Assembly (NCBI RefSeq): GCF_019063845.1
Contig: NZ_CP077683.1
Span: 4,022,501-4,086,500, forward strand
Length of the DNA: 64,000 bases
DNA from: Geomonas subterranea
Lineage (GTDB): Bacteria; Desulfobacterota; Desulfuromonadia; Geobacterales; Geobacteraceae
Reading direction: 5' to 3'
Shown here: positions 24,819-33,744 of the stretch, piece by piece
How positions within the stretch are numbered: the first letter of the stretch is position 1
Layout of the letters: each line of letters starts with the position of its first letter
Made by a program: the position numbers and the translations under genes
Notes under the pieces: model-generated
What the model was told of the DNA's origin: nothing
Database searches by the model: none
Seen by the model: the letters and a program-made list of their open reading frames with translations, nothing else

Positions 24819-26426
24819 ATGGCAACCATACGGGCCAAGATCATCGCCAACCTGCTGGTAATGCTGATCACCATCGCCTTCATCGTTACCCTGGAATTCC
24901 GTGCCATTGCCACCCTGGGCAGCATGCAGGATGAGGGCGCCCAGCGCTCCGACGCTGCCCTCCTGGTCAAAGAAGCCTCCATGGGAGGGCTCGCGCTGTA
25001 CCGGATCATAGCGGATGCCGAGATAAACGGGAATCTGGAACAGGTCTCGAAGGACTGGCAGGCCAGGAAGGGGGAGGTGCTTAAATCCCTGGGGGATGCC
25101 GCCGCGAAGGCAGATACCGCAGAGGAGAAAAGGCTCGTGGCAGAGGTGCAGGAAGCCACCGGCAGCGTAATCCGGAGCTTCGAGGAGAAGATGCTGCCGC
25201 TACTGAAGGCGCCGGGCGACAATAATATGCAAATTAAACAGCTGGACAGCGAGATAGACCTGCAGGTGGGCAAGATCGAGACGGAGATGGACACGGTGAC
25301 CGGCTCTCTGGTCAAGGAGATGCGGCAGGCTGACGGGGACTTCGATGCGGAGCGAAAAAGGGCCCTCACCGGCGCGGTCATCATAGGCCTTGCGGGTGCC
25401 CTGCTGCAGGCCGCTTTGGGCATCATGCTGCTTCGGGCGATCATGGGATCAGTGAACGCAATGCGCGAGCTGCTCACTTCGGTGAGCGCGGGTGACCTGA
25501 CCTGCCGGGCCGTTATCAACAGCCAGGACGAACTCGCTAGAACGGCCGAGGATTTCAACGACTTCGTGCAAAAGCTGCAAGGCATGGTGCGGCAGATCTC
25601 CGAGAATTCGCAGCAGGTGGTGGCAGAGTCGGGCCGGCTCAGTTCCAGCTCGGAGAAAATAGCCGCTGCAGCGGAGGAGGTGGCACAGCAATCAACGACG
25701 GTGGCAACTGCGGGCGAGGAAATGTCGGCCACCTCCGGTGACATCTCCCAGAACTGCCAGAGGGCTTCCGAAGGCGCCAATCTCGCCACGGCTGCGGCGC
25801 AGGACGGAGCCCAGGTGGTGGAACGGACCGTGACGGTCATGGCGGACATCGCGGCGAAGGTACGGGAAAGTGCCCAGGTGGTCGCGAGTCTCGGGGAACG
25901 CTCCGACCAGATCGGCGCCATTATCGTCACCATTGACGAGATAGCCGACCAGACCAACCTGCTCGCGTTGAATGCGGCTATCGAAGCGGCCCGTGCCGGC
26001 GAGCAGGGGAGAGGGTTTGCCGTGGTCGCCGACGAGGTGCGGGCCCTTGCGGAGCGCACCACGCGTGCCACCCGCGAAATCGACGAAATGATCAAGGCGA
26101 TCCAGAAGGAAACGCGGGACGCGGTCGCGGTGATGGAGCGGGGCGTCGAGCAGGTGACGGCGGGGACGGCAGAGGCCACCCGGTCGGGCGAGGCGTTGCG
26201 CGCCATACTCGATCAGGTGCATGACGTGGCCATGCAGGTGGACCAGGTGGCCACGGCTGCCGAAGAGCAGACGGCGACGACCGAAGAGATTTCCGGCAGC
26301 ATGCAGCAGATCACAAGGATCGTACAACAGACCGCCTCTGGTGCCCACGAATCCGCCGAGGCGGCTCACCAACTGCACGGAAACGCAGAAGAGTTGCAGC
26401 AGATGGTGGGGCAGTTCCGGGTATAG
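24819..26426 (+). CDS. Methyl-accepting chemotaxis protein
   Basis: A 535-residue chemoreceptor. Helix 1 (residues 8-25) and helix 2 (about 187-208) flank a helical periplasmic domain of about 160 residues, of the four-helix-bundle type. A HAMP region follows, then the signalling domain with the hairpin tip [19 protein letters not shown]. It ends QMVGQFRV with no CheR-binding pentapeptide, so methylation is probably not tethered. AAAGGAGACGTG precedes the ATG. It is an orphan receptor; the ligand is unknown. Confidence 0.94.
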   Translation: MATIRAKIIANLLVMLITIAFIVTLEFRAIATLGSMQDEGAQRSDAALLVKEASMGGLALYRIIADAEINGNLEQVSKDWQARKGEVLKSLGDAAAKADTAEEKRLVAEVQEATGSVIRSFEEKMLPLLKAPGDNNMQIKQLDSEIDLQVGKIETEMDTVTGSLVKEMRQADGDFDAERKRALTGAVIIGLAGALLQAALGIMLLRAIMGSVNAMRELLTSVSAGDLTCRAVINSQDELARTAEDFNDFVQKLQGMVRQISENSQQVVAESGRLSSSSEKIAAAAEEVAQQSTTVATAGEEMSATSGDISQNCQRASEGANLATAAAQDGAQVVERTVTVMADIAAKVRESAQVVASLGERSDQIGAIIVTIDEIADQTNLLALNAAIEAARAGEQGRGFAVVADEVRALAERTTRATREIDEMIKAIQKETRDAVAVMERGVEQVTAGTAEATRSGEALRAILDQVHDVAMQVDQVATAAEEQTATTEEISGSMQQITRIVQQTASGAHESAEAAHQLHGNAEELQQMVGQFRV

Positions 26427-26452
26427 CCACGGCCGGTATGAGGTCACCAGGC

Positions 26453-26486
26453 AAAGAGAGCGGTGCGGAAAAGTGCCGCTCTCTTT
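26453..26486. terminator. Hairpin between convergent genes, probable bidirectional terminator
   Basis: AAAGAGAGCGG and CCGCTCTCTTT form a perfect 11-bp stem around a 12-base loop, between the ends of the chemoreceptor and FKBP genes. The U-tract is short in both directions. Confidence 0.65.
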
Positions 26487-26543
26487 GAACAGCGGCGCCA
26501 CAAGAGCGCCAAACTTCCCCCTGCAGGCCAGCCGCGCCACCCT

Positions 26544-27263
26544 TCAGCAGCTCTCCCTCTCCACTTGATCCAGAAGATTCAGGGCCGCCTCGTCACCGTA
26601 CTCCTCGAACAGTTCCCGTATGTTGTTGATGTAGGAGTGGACCAGGAACAGTTCATCCAGGCAGCGCCCGCCGTTGCCGGCGGGCTGTCCGACCCGCGCG
26701 AGCTTCTCCTTGAACTTCTCCCAGAACGGGTTGCTCTTCTCCGGGTCGTCGATGTGCCGGCGCAGCAGCGTGATCAGCTCTTGCGAGTTCTTGTCACCCT
26801 CTATCTCGGCGAAGGAGACGTAGCGGTCCGGTTTGCCTGCTATCTGGTCCAGGCGTAGGGCGAAGGTCAGGTTGCACCCCGCAAGCGGGTGGTTGGCGTC
26901 TAGGGTCACCGCCTCAGCGGTCACCGCCGTCACCAGCATCACCCGCGCCGCGCCCCCGGCGAACTCGATGCCCAGTTTTTGGCCGGGCTTGATCTCTTTT
27001 TCGGCAGGGAAGGAGCCGCGGGCGACGCGAATGACGTTCTCCTTGAGGCGCGGCCCGTAGGCTTCCCCGGCGCTGAGAGATATGTTCCTCGTCTCGGCGG
27101 GCCTCATCCCGACGATGGCATTCTCCAGCGCCGGGAAGAGCTCCCCCGCCCCCAAAGTGACCGTCAGCGGGCCTGCCGCCTCGGTGCTGTGGAAAATGGT
27201 GCCGTCATCGAGGGTCCCGATGTAGCTGATGGTGATGGTGTCTCCCATTCCGGCTGTCGCCAT
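26544..27263 (-). CDS. FKBP-type (SlyD-like) peptidyl-prolyl isomerase with C-terminal extension
   Basis: A 239-residue cytoplasmic isomerase. Residues 1-145 match SlyD-like FKBPs: [18 protein letters not shown], the inserted-flap region, and [17 protein letters not shown]. The last 85 residues are an additional helical segment rich in charge ([15 protein letters not shown]) with no match I know. No histidine-rich metal tail is present, unlike E. coli SlyD. ATG 27263 has AAGGAGAG upstream; the longer upstream frame is not used. Role: folding helper or chaperone. Confidence 0.87.
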   Translation of the reverse strand: MATAGMGDTITISYIGTLDDGTIFHSTEAAGPLTVTLGAGELFPALENAIVGMRPAETRNISLSAGEAYGPRLKENVIRVARGSFPAEKEIKPGQKLGIEFAGGAARVMLVTAVTAEAVTLDANHPLAGCNLTFALRLDQIAGKPDRYVSFAEIEGDKNSQELITLLRRHIDDPEKSNPFWEKFKEKLARVGQPAGNGGRCLDELFLVHSYINNIRELFEEYGDEAALNLLDQVERESC

Positions 27264-27370
27264 ACCAGTCTCTCCTTGGTCGCTGTTTTCGCTGGCGCCG
27301 GTATGCCGGTGCCTGCGCGGCGTAAGCTGAGGTTGCAACTCCCGGACCAGCTGCGGCACACTGTTGTCAT

Positions 27371-27403
27371 CTCCCCCTCCCTTGACGGGAGGGGAGGAGG
27401 GGA
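27371..27403 (-). repeat. C-rich/G-rich hairpin repeat, GTCAA class, reversed
   Basis: Copy R6: CCCCCTCCC-TTGAC-GGGAGGGG then AGGAGGGG. Solo copy with shortened tail, in the 262-base gap between the FKBP gene and the ferredoxin gene; nothing else seen there. Confidence 0.75.
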
Positions 27404-27525
27404 TTTACCGTGCAACATCGAAACCCGACAACGCTGGCTGCGGCGTAGTGATGGGAAGGATGGGAAGGGGCGCGGGAGCCGAGAGGGGAAGAGGGTGAAA
27501 GGGCAGGAGAGCGAGAGAGAGGGGG

Positions 27526-29094
27526 CTACGAATTGCCGGCGTAAGGGTCGGTATAGGAATCCCCGGGGGGAGGCGCCGCCGGGGAGGAGGGGGTGAGCGG
27601 CGTCCGGTCTTTCACCCGGAACACCTCGATGGCGGCCTTTCCCTCGAGCGGACAGACGTTCTCGCAGATGCCGCAGCCGTTGCATAGTTCATCCACCACG
27701 TAGGGCTGCTGCACGGTTCTCTTTACGCCGTCGAAGCCGGTCAGCTCGACCCTCTCGGACCGGATCGCCTTTCCCGGGATGGGGCAATGTTCCTCGCAGA
27801 CGATGCAGTCGATCCTCTTGGCGAAGGGGAGGCAGTGGTTCTTGTCGAACGCCGCCTTGCCGATCACCTGGCGCTGCTTCTCCTCCCTGGGGAGATCGGG
27901 GATGGCCCCGGTGGGGCAGACCTGGCCGCAGAGGGTGCAGTTGTACTCGCAGTAGCCAAGGCGCGGCAGCAGTAGTGGTGTGTAGAGCCCTTCCGCGCCG
28001 GCCTGGAAGAAGGCGGGGTAGAGCGCGCTTCTCAGGCAGACCTTCATGCACTCGCCGCAGCGCACGCACTTCTTCAGGAACTCGTCCTCGTCGCGCACCC
28101 CCGGCGGCCGCAAGAGCTTTGCCTGCGCGGCAGGATCCCGGAAGCGGAAACCCCTGGCCAGCACCACCCCACCCACGACCCCCCCGAGAAACACGCGCCG
28201 CTCCATTACCGGCCCGACCTGCGGCCGCGGCCCGGCAAACCGGAAGCGGACCCGCCGCGACGGGCAGTGCAGGGCGCACTCCATGCAGAGGATGCACTCC
28301 TCCGTCTGCAGGAGCTCCTGGTCGAAGGAGGTGGGGCAGCGCTCACGGCAGGCCCGGCAGTCGGCGCAGAGCTTCGCGGGGGTCCGGCGCAGCGGACCCA
28401 GGCGGGAGACCAGTCCGAGCAGCGTCCCCAGCGGGCAGAGGCGGCGGCACCATGCCCGCCTTTCGTACCTTTCCAGGAACAGGATGAGCACGAACAGGAG
28501 CGCGGAGAAAAAGGCGAGCGGGTAGAGGGTTTCCCGGAAGGGGAGGAGGTAATCGCGCAGCAGGCGGTAGCCGGGGTCGAGGAGGTCGCGCCGCTCCCCC
28601 ATGAGGCCGTACAGGGAGCGCCAGCCGCCGCGCACCGTGTCCCCGAAAAGGGGATGGAAGAAGAAGGTGAGGGCGCGCAGGAGGAGCGCTATGGGGTCGA
28701 GGAGGCCGGCCAGGTTCACCCCGAGCAGCGAGGAGGATAACAGCGGAAGGAGGAGCCAGTACTTGGCGCGGCCGGTGAGCGCACGGATCGCCCCGACCTT
28801 GCGGATCCTGCCGGTGACGAGGTCGAGGATGGTCCCCAAGGGGCAGATCCAGCCGCAGAAGAACCTCCCCAGGAACAGGGCGGCAACGAGCACGATCAGG
28901 CCGGGAAGGAGCAGCGGGAGATAGCTTCTCGCCGCCAGCATGGTGCTGGCGGCGGTGAGAGGGTTGGCGCGGAAGAAGCCGTTCACGGCGGCGACGATGC
29001 GGTCGCTCCCCCGGTACTCGGTCGCCAGGAACAGGACCAGGAACAGGGCGAGGAACAAGAGCTGCGAGATGCGGGGGGTGGTCACCTTCTTCAC
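27526..29094 (-). CDS. Membrane-bound polyferredoxin, NapH-NapG-like fusion
   Basis: A 522-residue protein. Residues 1-210 are a NapH-like membrane part with the CXXXCP sites FCGWICPLGT (C80-C84) and WCRRLCPLGT (C216-C220). Two 4Fe-4S motifs follow (245-280). Then comes an internal twin-arginine-like stretch, ERRVFLGGVVGGVV (298-311), and a NapG-like domain with further clusters (C343-C353, C386-C393, C430-C437, C471-C481). It looks like NapH and NapG joined in one chain. Such proteins pass electrons from the quinone pool to periplasmic enzymes. GTG 29094 overlaps the DUF362 stop (GTGA). Confidence 0.85.
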   Translation of the reverse strand: MKKVTTPRISQLLFLALFLVLFLATEYRGSDRIVAAVNGFFRANPLTAASTMLAARSYLPLLLPGLIVLVAALFLGRFFCGWICPLGTILDLVTGRIRKVGAIRALTGRAKYWLLLPLLSSSLLGVNLAGLLDPIALLLRALTFFFHPLFGDTVRGGWRSLYGLMGERRDLLDPGYRLLRDYLLPFRETLYPLAFFSALLFVLILFLERYERRAWCRRLCPLGTLLGLVSRLGPLRRTPAKLCADCRACRERCPTSFDQELLQTEECILCMECALHCPSRRVRFRFAGPRPQVGPVMERRVFLGGVVGGVVLARGFRFRDPAAQAKLLRPPGVRDEDEFLKKCVRCGECMKVCLRSALYPAFFQAGAEGLYTPLLLPRLGYCEYNCTLCGQVCPTGAIPDLPREEKQRQVIGKAAFDKNHCLPFAKRIDCIVCEEHCPIPGKAIRSERVELTGFDGVKRTVQQPYVVDELCNGCGICENVCPLEGKAAIEVFRVKDRTPLTPSSPAAPPPGDSYTDPYAGNS

Positions 29095-29972
29095 ACCCGG
29101 ACGATCCTCATCCGGTCCAGGTTCATCTCCCCCAGGCCGCGCCGGTAGGCGGCACGGGTTACGGCGATGTCGGCGGGTTTCAGCCCGAAGAGGGTGGTGG
29201 CGTAGGCGTCGGCGGCGACGATGTCGGTCGAGGCGATCACCTGGTTCAGGACCTTCACGTCGGCGAGGTTCCCCCCTTGCGGGCCGTGGGCGGTGAGGAT
29301 CCTGGTTGCGTCGATGAGGGTGAGGTGAGGACGAAACGCCGCGTTCACGTCGGCGAGCGCCTGGTCGATGTTCTTGTGGATGGAGCCGCGGTTGCCCCCC
29401 ATGATCCCCATCACGTTCTTCATGCCGAGGGTCAGGCGGCTCAGGCCGTGGTGTTTTGCGACCGGGACGTTGATGTAGACGTCGGCGGAGACCGCCTCGC
29501 CGTAGAGTTCCCACTCCTTGAGCACCTTGCCGTTCAACGCGACATTCTTGAAGCGCTCCTCCTCGAGGTGCTTCACCTCGACGTTCTTCATCCCCTTGAG
29601 TGCCGCTTCGATGCCGCTGGAGGCGTAGCAGCGCCGCGGGTCGTTGCAGGTGCGGTCGAATACCTTCACCTTTTTCGCGCCCGCCTTCAGGCACTCCTCG
29701 ACCAGTGTCCTGACCACGACGGGATTGGTGGTGGCGGCGTACTCGGGCGTGCGGTCCCAGCCGATGTTCGGCTTCACCACCACGGTCTGCCCCGGCTTCA
29801 CGAAGCGCTGCATCCCGCCGAGCGCCGAAAGCGCCTTGCGCGTGATGCCCGCGTGGTCCGTACCTTGTGCGACGGCGACCACGGGGCCTTGCGCGGCGAA
29901 CAGGTCGCGCAGCCAGCCGTGCAGGAAAAGGGATGACAGGCCCAGTACCTTGATGAACTGCCGTCTTTCCAT
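29091..29972 (-). CDS. DUF362 domain protein with twin-arginine signal
   Basis: A 293-residue protein starting MERRQFIKVLGLSSLFLHG, a clear Tat signal (RRQFIK), so it is exported folded to the periplasm. The DUF362 core is visible as VVVKPNIGWDRTPEYAATTNP and INVPVAKHHGLSRLTLGMKN. It overlaps the polyferredoxin start by 4 bases, implying one complex or pathway; DUF362 proteins often accompany ferredoxins. The reaction is not known. Confidence 0.88.
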   Translation of the reverse strand: MERRQFIKVLGLSSLFLHGWLRDLFAAQGPVVAVAQGTDHAGITRKALSALGGMQRFVKPGQTVVVKPNIGWDRTPEYAATTNPVVVRTLVEECLKAGAKKVKVFDRTCNDPRRCYASSGIEAALKGMKNVEVKHLEEERFKNVALNGKVLKEWELYGEAVSADVYINVPVAKHHGLSRLTLGMKNVMGIMGGNRGSIHKNIDQALADVNAAFRPHLTLIDATRILTAHGPQGGNLADVKVLNQVIASTDIVAADAYATTLFGLKPADIAVTRAAYRRGLGEMNLDRMRIVRV

Positions 29973-30074
29973 GGAGACCTCCCGGCAAAGGTGTGAGCGC
30001 TCCAGCGCCAGGTCTCATTATATGAGGGATTGCGGTTAATTCAATTCGGCGCGGCAAAACCGCGGCACCGGCCG

Positions 30075-30110
30075 CGAAAAAACGATGCCCGGCGTGTGGC
30101 TGCGCCGGGC
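30075..30110 (-). terminator. Terminator of the DUF6448 gene
   Basis: GCCCGGCG (30087-30094) and CGCCGGGC (30103-30110) form the stem; on the minus strand six U follow. It lies 31 bases past the DUF6448 stop. Confidence 0.75.
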
Positions 30111-30140
30111 AATAATGAGAAAGGTTGCTGGCACGCGGCG

Positions 30141-30800
30141 TTACTTCTGTCCGTGCTCTCCGCGGTGTCCGTCGTGCCGCACCTTCTTGCCATGCTTCTC
30201 CGGAGCGTGCCCCCCCGGTTCGCCGTGTCCGGCGTGACCGGCGGCGTCCTGGTGCAGCCGCTCGACGTAATGGGTGTAGTCGACGTAGGCCTCGACGAAC
30301 TCACGCCCCTGGGCCACGCTCTCGTCCTTGTGCTGGTAGGCAGCGGCGGCTCTCTGGTAGCGCGTGCGGATCCCTGCCGCCACGTCATCGGTGACGAGCT
30401 TGACCAGTGCGTCCGCGGAGCCGCCGGCCAGCGCCTTGTCCGCCTCGGCGATGGCCGGTTCCACGCTCCCCGCCGGCTAGAGCCCGGTGAAGGGGGCCCC
30501 TTCACCGGCGCGGTGCACCTTGACCAGGGCACCGAAAAATTTGTGTTCGGCCGCCTCTTTCGCTCCCGGGCGCGCCGAAATGACCTCCTTGAAGGCAGCG
30601 CGCACGACTTTCTCGTCCTTCGTTTTCACCCACTTGAGAACCGGCGTCACGTCTTTGGCTGCGATGGCCTTCCTTGCATCCTGGATCACCGGCCCGTCCA
30701 GGGTGTCGCAGTGCGCCGATGCGCTGTGGGGAACGGCCAGGTAAAGGAAGGCGGCCGCTGTCACGGCCCAAAAGGCTGATTTCACATTCGCTACGCTCAT
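30141..30800 (-). pseudogene. DUF6448-like periplasmic protein with an in-frame amber codon
   Basis: The first part (codons 1-107) starts MSVANVKSAFWAVTAAAF, a signal peptide cut near SASA, and runs to GAPFTGL. A TAG at 30477-30479 follows. The same frame continues uninterrupted as PAGSVEPAIAEADKAL to a His-rich end (HGEPGGHAPEKHGKK), all one recognisable DUF6448-type protein of 219 codons. One base change from AAG to TAG explains it. The gene keeps a good GAGGAGA ribosome site and terminator. Without read-through the His-rich, probably metal-binding tail is lost. Read-through cannot be excluded. Confidence 0.75.
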
Positions 30801-31055
30801 TGCTATCTCCTCGTCATCTTTGATTGGCGGTGCTGAACCACCTCACTCACGGTACGCCGCAAAAGTTGTACATCCCTTGACTAACGTCATTTTTATTCAC
30901 TCGGAAAGGGTAATGCCGGATCCATGTGTGTCAAACAACCCGTCACACCATCCTGGCCGGCCGGGAGGAAAGGGGGGGCGTCGCCGGTAGCAACCACCTG
31001 TGACGAGAAACAGGGATGGCAAAGGGCCATCGATACGTGGTACTGGAAATTTCTG

Positions 31056-31086
31056 TTGACCCGTCTACAGCTTCACGGTTTAGTAT
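31056..31086 (+). promoter_or_regulatory. MerR-type promoter with 19-bp spacer
   Basis: TTGACC (31056-31061), a 19-base spacer and TAGTAT (31081-31086). The over-long spacer is the hallmark of promoters twisted into activity by MerR regulators. CCGT and ACGG (31061-31064, 31075-31078) form a dyad inside it. It drives the 60-aa gene and probably the merR gene after it. Confidence 0.72.
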
Positions 31087-31133
31087 TCCTGCTGTCATGG
31101 CCATGACCCACTAACAGCAAAGGAGAGACGACT

Positions 31134-31316
31134 ATGAGCAAGGTAACAGTGGAGGAGTGGACGGCCCGGTTCCGGGCGATAGGGCTGGACGACGCGGCCA
31201 TGGAGCAGTGGCACCGTCTGTTCGAGCGGGAGAACCCGGAGGGGCACCAGGAGTTCCTTGAGTGGCTGGGGCTTCCCGCCGAGCGCATCGCCGCTATCCG
31301 CAAGCATCACGCCTGA
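31134..31316 (+). CDS. Free-standing homologue of the adjacent MerR effector domain, 60 aa
   Basis: A 60-residue protein, VTVEEWTARFRAIGLDDAAM and onward, that aligns with residues about 123-175 of the MerR protein encoded next: 25 of 53 positions are identical by hand alignment, including the GxDDxAMExWHxxFER core. AAAGGAGAGACG gives a strong ribosome site. It has no DNA-binding part. It may buffer the inducer, form mixed dimers with the regulator or relay a signal. It is the first gene behind a MerR-type promoter, so its level should respond to the same signal. Confidence 0.8.
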   Translation: MSKVTVEEWTARFRAIGLDDAAMEQWHRLFERENPEGHQEFLEWLGLPAERIAAIRKHHA

Positions 31317-31320
31317 CCTC

Positions 31321-31346
31321 GCGGCCCCGGGTCCGCCCGGGGCCGC
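31321..31346 (+). promoter_or_regulatory. Strong hairpin between the 60-aa gene and merR
   Basis: GCGGCCCCGGG and CCCGGGGCCGC form a perfect 11-bp stem with loop TCCG, four bases after the 60-aa stop codon. No U-run follows, so it probably stabilises the first message or slows polymerase, lowering merR expression. Confidence 0.6.
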
Positions 31347-31365
31347 TTCCTTCGCAGGAGGATTC

Positions 31366-31914
31366 ATGTACCGCGTAAGTCAACTGGCCGCGAAGTTCGG
31401 CCTCTCCCGCAGCACGCTGCTTTACTACGACCAGGAGGGGCTCCTCTCCCCGTCCGGCCGCAGCGGCGCGGGTTACCGCCTCTATTCCGAGAGGGACCTC
31501 GAGCGCCTGGCCGCCATCGTCTCCTTCCGCAAGGCGGGGCTCTCCATCGAGGAGACCCGGGTGCTCCTGGCGTCGGGTGAAGGGGAACAGTCGGTGCTCA
31601 GGAAGCGGCTTGCCGTCATCGGCGACCAGATCCGCGCCCTCCAGGCCCAGCAGCACCTCCTGGCCCGGATGCTCCGGGTGCAGTCGGGGGGGGAACTTCC
31701 GGAGAGCGTGGACAAGGAGACCTGGGTGGAGATGCTGCGTGCCGCGGGCATGGACGACGAGGCCATGGAAACGTGGCACGCCGAGTTCGAGCGGCGGGCT
31801 CCCCAGGCGCACCACTCCTTCCTCCTCAGCCTGGGGATCGGGGAGCAGGAGGCGCAGGCCATCAGGGCGTGGTCGGCGGCCGGCGGAAAGGAGGGGGCGG
31901 TCCGGGAGGGATAG
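31366..31914 (+). CDS. MerR family transcriptional regulator
   Basis: A 182-residue activator. Residues 1-70 are the winged helix: MYRVSQLAAKFGLSRSTLLYY and the wing GYRLYSERDLERL. A coiled dimerisation helix follows (75-115), then a C-terminal effector domain (about 120-175) matching the preceding 60-aa protein. It lacks the cysteine ligands of CueR/ZntR/MerR metal sensors, so an organic or other ligand is likelier. CAGGAGGATTC sets ATG 31366. A 19-bp-spacer promoter upstream of the operon is its probable target. Confidence 0.88.
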   Translation: MYRVSQLAAKFGLSRSTLLYYDQEGLLSPSGRSGAGYRLYSERDLERLAAIVSFRKAGLSIEETRVLLASGEGEQSVLRKRLAVIGDQIRALQAQQHLLARMLRVQSGGELPESVDKETWVEMLRAAGMDDEAMETWHAEFERRAPQAHHSFLLSLGIGEQEAQAIRAWSAAGGKEGAVREG

Positions 31915-32006
31915 CAACTTCCGCCCGCTGCGCGTTGAAATCTCCATGCTGGTGGTTAGAATGTGCTAGTTGTTTTTCCGGCCACCAACAACAAAGGAGA
32001 CACGAC

Positions 32007-32432
32007 ATGAAGACTTCGGAAATGTTCGCCGCCCATCCCAGGAAACTCACCATGGATGTCACCGCCATCACCGAGTGCATCAGCTCGCTCGTAGAATGCG
32101 CCGACGTCTGCACCAGCTGCGCCGATGCCTGCTTGGGCGAACAATCGGTGCAGAACCTCACCAAGTGCATCCGGCTCAACCTCGACTGCGCCGATATCTG
32201 CCAGACCACCGCCCGCGTGCTTTCCCGCCAGACCGACCCGGTCCCCCAACTGCTCAGAACCCAGCTCGAGAGCTGCGTCGTCGCCTGCCGTCTCTGCATG
32301 CAGGAGTGCGAGGTGCATTCGGAGACGCACCAGCATTGCCGCATCTGCAGGTCCAGCTGCCAGAATTGCGAGAAGATCTGCCAGGACCTGATTTCCCGTC
32401 TCTCCGAGGGGGCCAGGACCACCTTTTTGTAA
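32007..32432 (+). CDS. Cysteine-rich four-helix-bundle copper-binding (Csp-like, DUF326) protein
   Basis: A 141-residue cytoplasmic protein (no Tat signal) with about 18 cysteines in helical CxxxC spacing: ECISSLVECADVCTSCADAC, LDCADICQ, CVVACRLCMQEC and CRICRSSCQNCEKIC. In copper storage proteins such cysteines line the core of a four-helix bundle and hold many Cu(I) ions. AAAGGAGACACG precedes ATG 32007. It lies 92 bases after merR with its own possible promoter, so MerR control is possible but not shown. Likely role: copper buffering. Confidence 0.87.
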   Translation: MKTSEMFAAHPRKLTMDVTAITECISSLVECADVCTSCADACLGEQSVQNLTKCIRLNLDCADICQTTARVLSRQTDPVPQLLRTQLESCVVACRLCMQECEVHSETHQHCRICRSSCQNCEKICQDLISRLSEGARTTFL

Positions 32433-32495
32433 CAGTGGCGGGGGCGGCTGCGGCCGCCCCCGTTTGGAACTGGGGCCAAGACCAGGAGGCTGCCC

Positions 32496-33695
32496 ATGAG
32501 CAAGCTGGCCTGTAACGTCGTTGCCTATCGGCCGGATCCGGCAATGCTTGCCGCACGTTTTGATCCGCGCCACGTGGAGGTGCTGCTGGAGCAGGCGGAG
32601 GGACTGCTGACGCGCGCCGTCGCGGACTTCAGGGAGTATGCCGCGCTGGACCGGGCCTGGCAGGAACTCAGCCACGATCTGGAGATGCAGGAGCAGGAGC
32701 TGGAACTGGACCGGCGCCGGGTCGAAGGGGAGGAGCCGGTGGCGGAGGAGCCTGCCCCGGAAACGGCGGCCGCCGAGGAGCAGGAAAAGGTTGAGGGAGA
32801 AGCGGCGCACGAAGAGGCGGAGGGGGCGGCTGAGGCAGAGGCGGCACCCGAGGCAGAGGCTCCCGGGGCGGCTGCCGAGGCAGAGGAGCCGGTTTCGGTT
32901 ACCAGCATGCTGGAACTGCGCGGCGAGTCTATCCGGCGCAGGAGGGAGCTCGCGGGCGCAGGTGGGCCACTGGCACTCGACGAGCAGCGCGACCTGGTGC
33001 TCAGGCGCCTGTGCCGCGACTACGAGGAGGGGCTGAACCGGGTAGCGGTGGCGGAGGAAGGGTTGAGGCGCATCTTCGGATACGACGTGGCGTCCCCGCT
33101 CAGCTCCTGGTCGGAAACCCTTGGGAGCTCTCTCGCCAGCAACATTGTCTGGACCAGGAACGCGCTGGAGTGGCTCGCACTCTACATACAGAGTGAGCAG
33201 TCCTTCACCCGCGCCTTTTCGGTCCGCGCACTCATGAACCGCAACGCCTGGGGGCAGTTGCGGCACGCACGGGACAGCTTCTCGGTACGGCTGCAGGTCC
33301 CGACGGAAATCTTCCAGGGCTTCGAGAACTGCCGCTTCCGCGGGGTGAGCGCATCGCTGCTGGGGGAGGCAGGCGGGGTCCCGTGGTCGGCACTGGTGAG
33401 GCTTCCCGAGACGGCCTATTATCTGCGCTCCGGCCAGCGGGTCGAGGTGGATCAGCGCGAACTTCCCCAGATTCTCCTGGGACGGGTGGAAAACCGGCGC
33501 TCTGTGCGCCGCTCCGAGTTCTGCGGCATGGTGACCCACCTCAATGCGAGCCCCGTGGGGAAGCCGGTGAACGAGGGGCAATGGTCGGTGGAACTGCTGC
33601 GGCCGGTGGGTGCGGGTTCTGAACTATTCGCACAGGTCGACGACCTGGTGATCGAGGTGAAGGTCTCAGGGGTGGCGCAGAGGACGGAGCGATGA
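32496..33695 (+). CDS. Hypothetical protein with Ala/Glu-rich linker
   Basis: A 399-residue protein of unknown family. Residues 1-75 are helical; residues 76-135 are a low-complexity Glu/Ala linker (AAEAEAAPEAEAPGAAAEAEE); residues 140-240 are helical; the last 150 look beta-rich (SFSVRLQVPTEIFQGFENC, VDDLVIEVKV), perhaps a jelly-roll. No signal peptide or membrane helix. GGAGGCTGCC precedes ATG. The layout faintly recalls C-terminal regions of large toxin-complex proteins, too weak to name it. Probably co-transcribed with the Csp-like gene. Confidence 0.6.
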   Translation: MSKLACNVVAYRPDPAMLAARFDPRHVEVLLEQAEGLLTRAVADFREYAALDRAWQELSHDLEMQEQELELDRRRVEGEEPVAEEPAPETAAAEEQEKVEGEAAHEEAEGAAEAEAAPEAEAPGAAAEAEEPVSVTSMLELRGESIRRRRELAGAGGPLALDEQRDLVLRRLCRDYEEGLNRVAVAEEGLRRIFGYDVASPLSSWSETLGSSLASNIVWTRNALEWLALYIQSEQSFTRAFSVRALMNRNAWGQLRHARDSFSVRLQVPTEIFQGFENCRFRGVSASLLGEAGGVPWSALVRLPETAYYLRSGQRVEVDQRELPQILLGRVENRRSVRRSEFCGMVTHLNASPVGKPVNEGQWSVELLRPVGAGSELFAQVDDLVIEVKVSGVAQRTER

Positions 33696-33744
33696 CGAGG
33701 CGTGCCGGCGCGCCAGCGCCGGTACCAGGACAAGGGGGTGACTC

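Noticed and set aside
30477-30479. TAG decoded as pyrrolysine
   Set aside because: No pyrrolysine genes are in the window and the protein is not a methylamine methyltransferase; a nonsense mutation is simpler.
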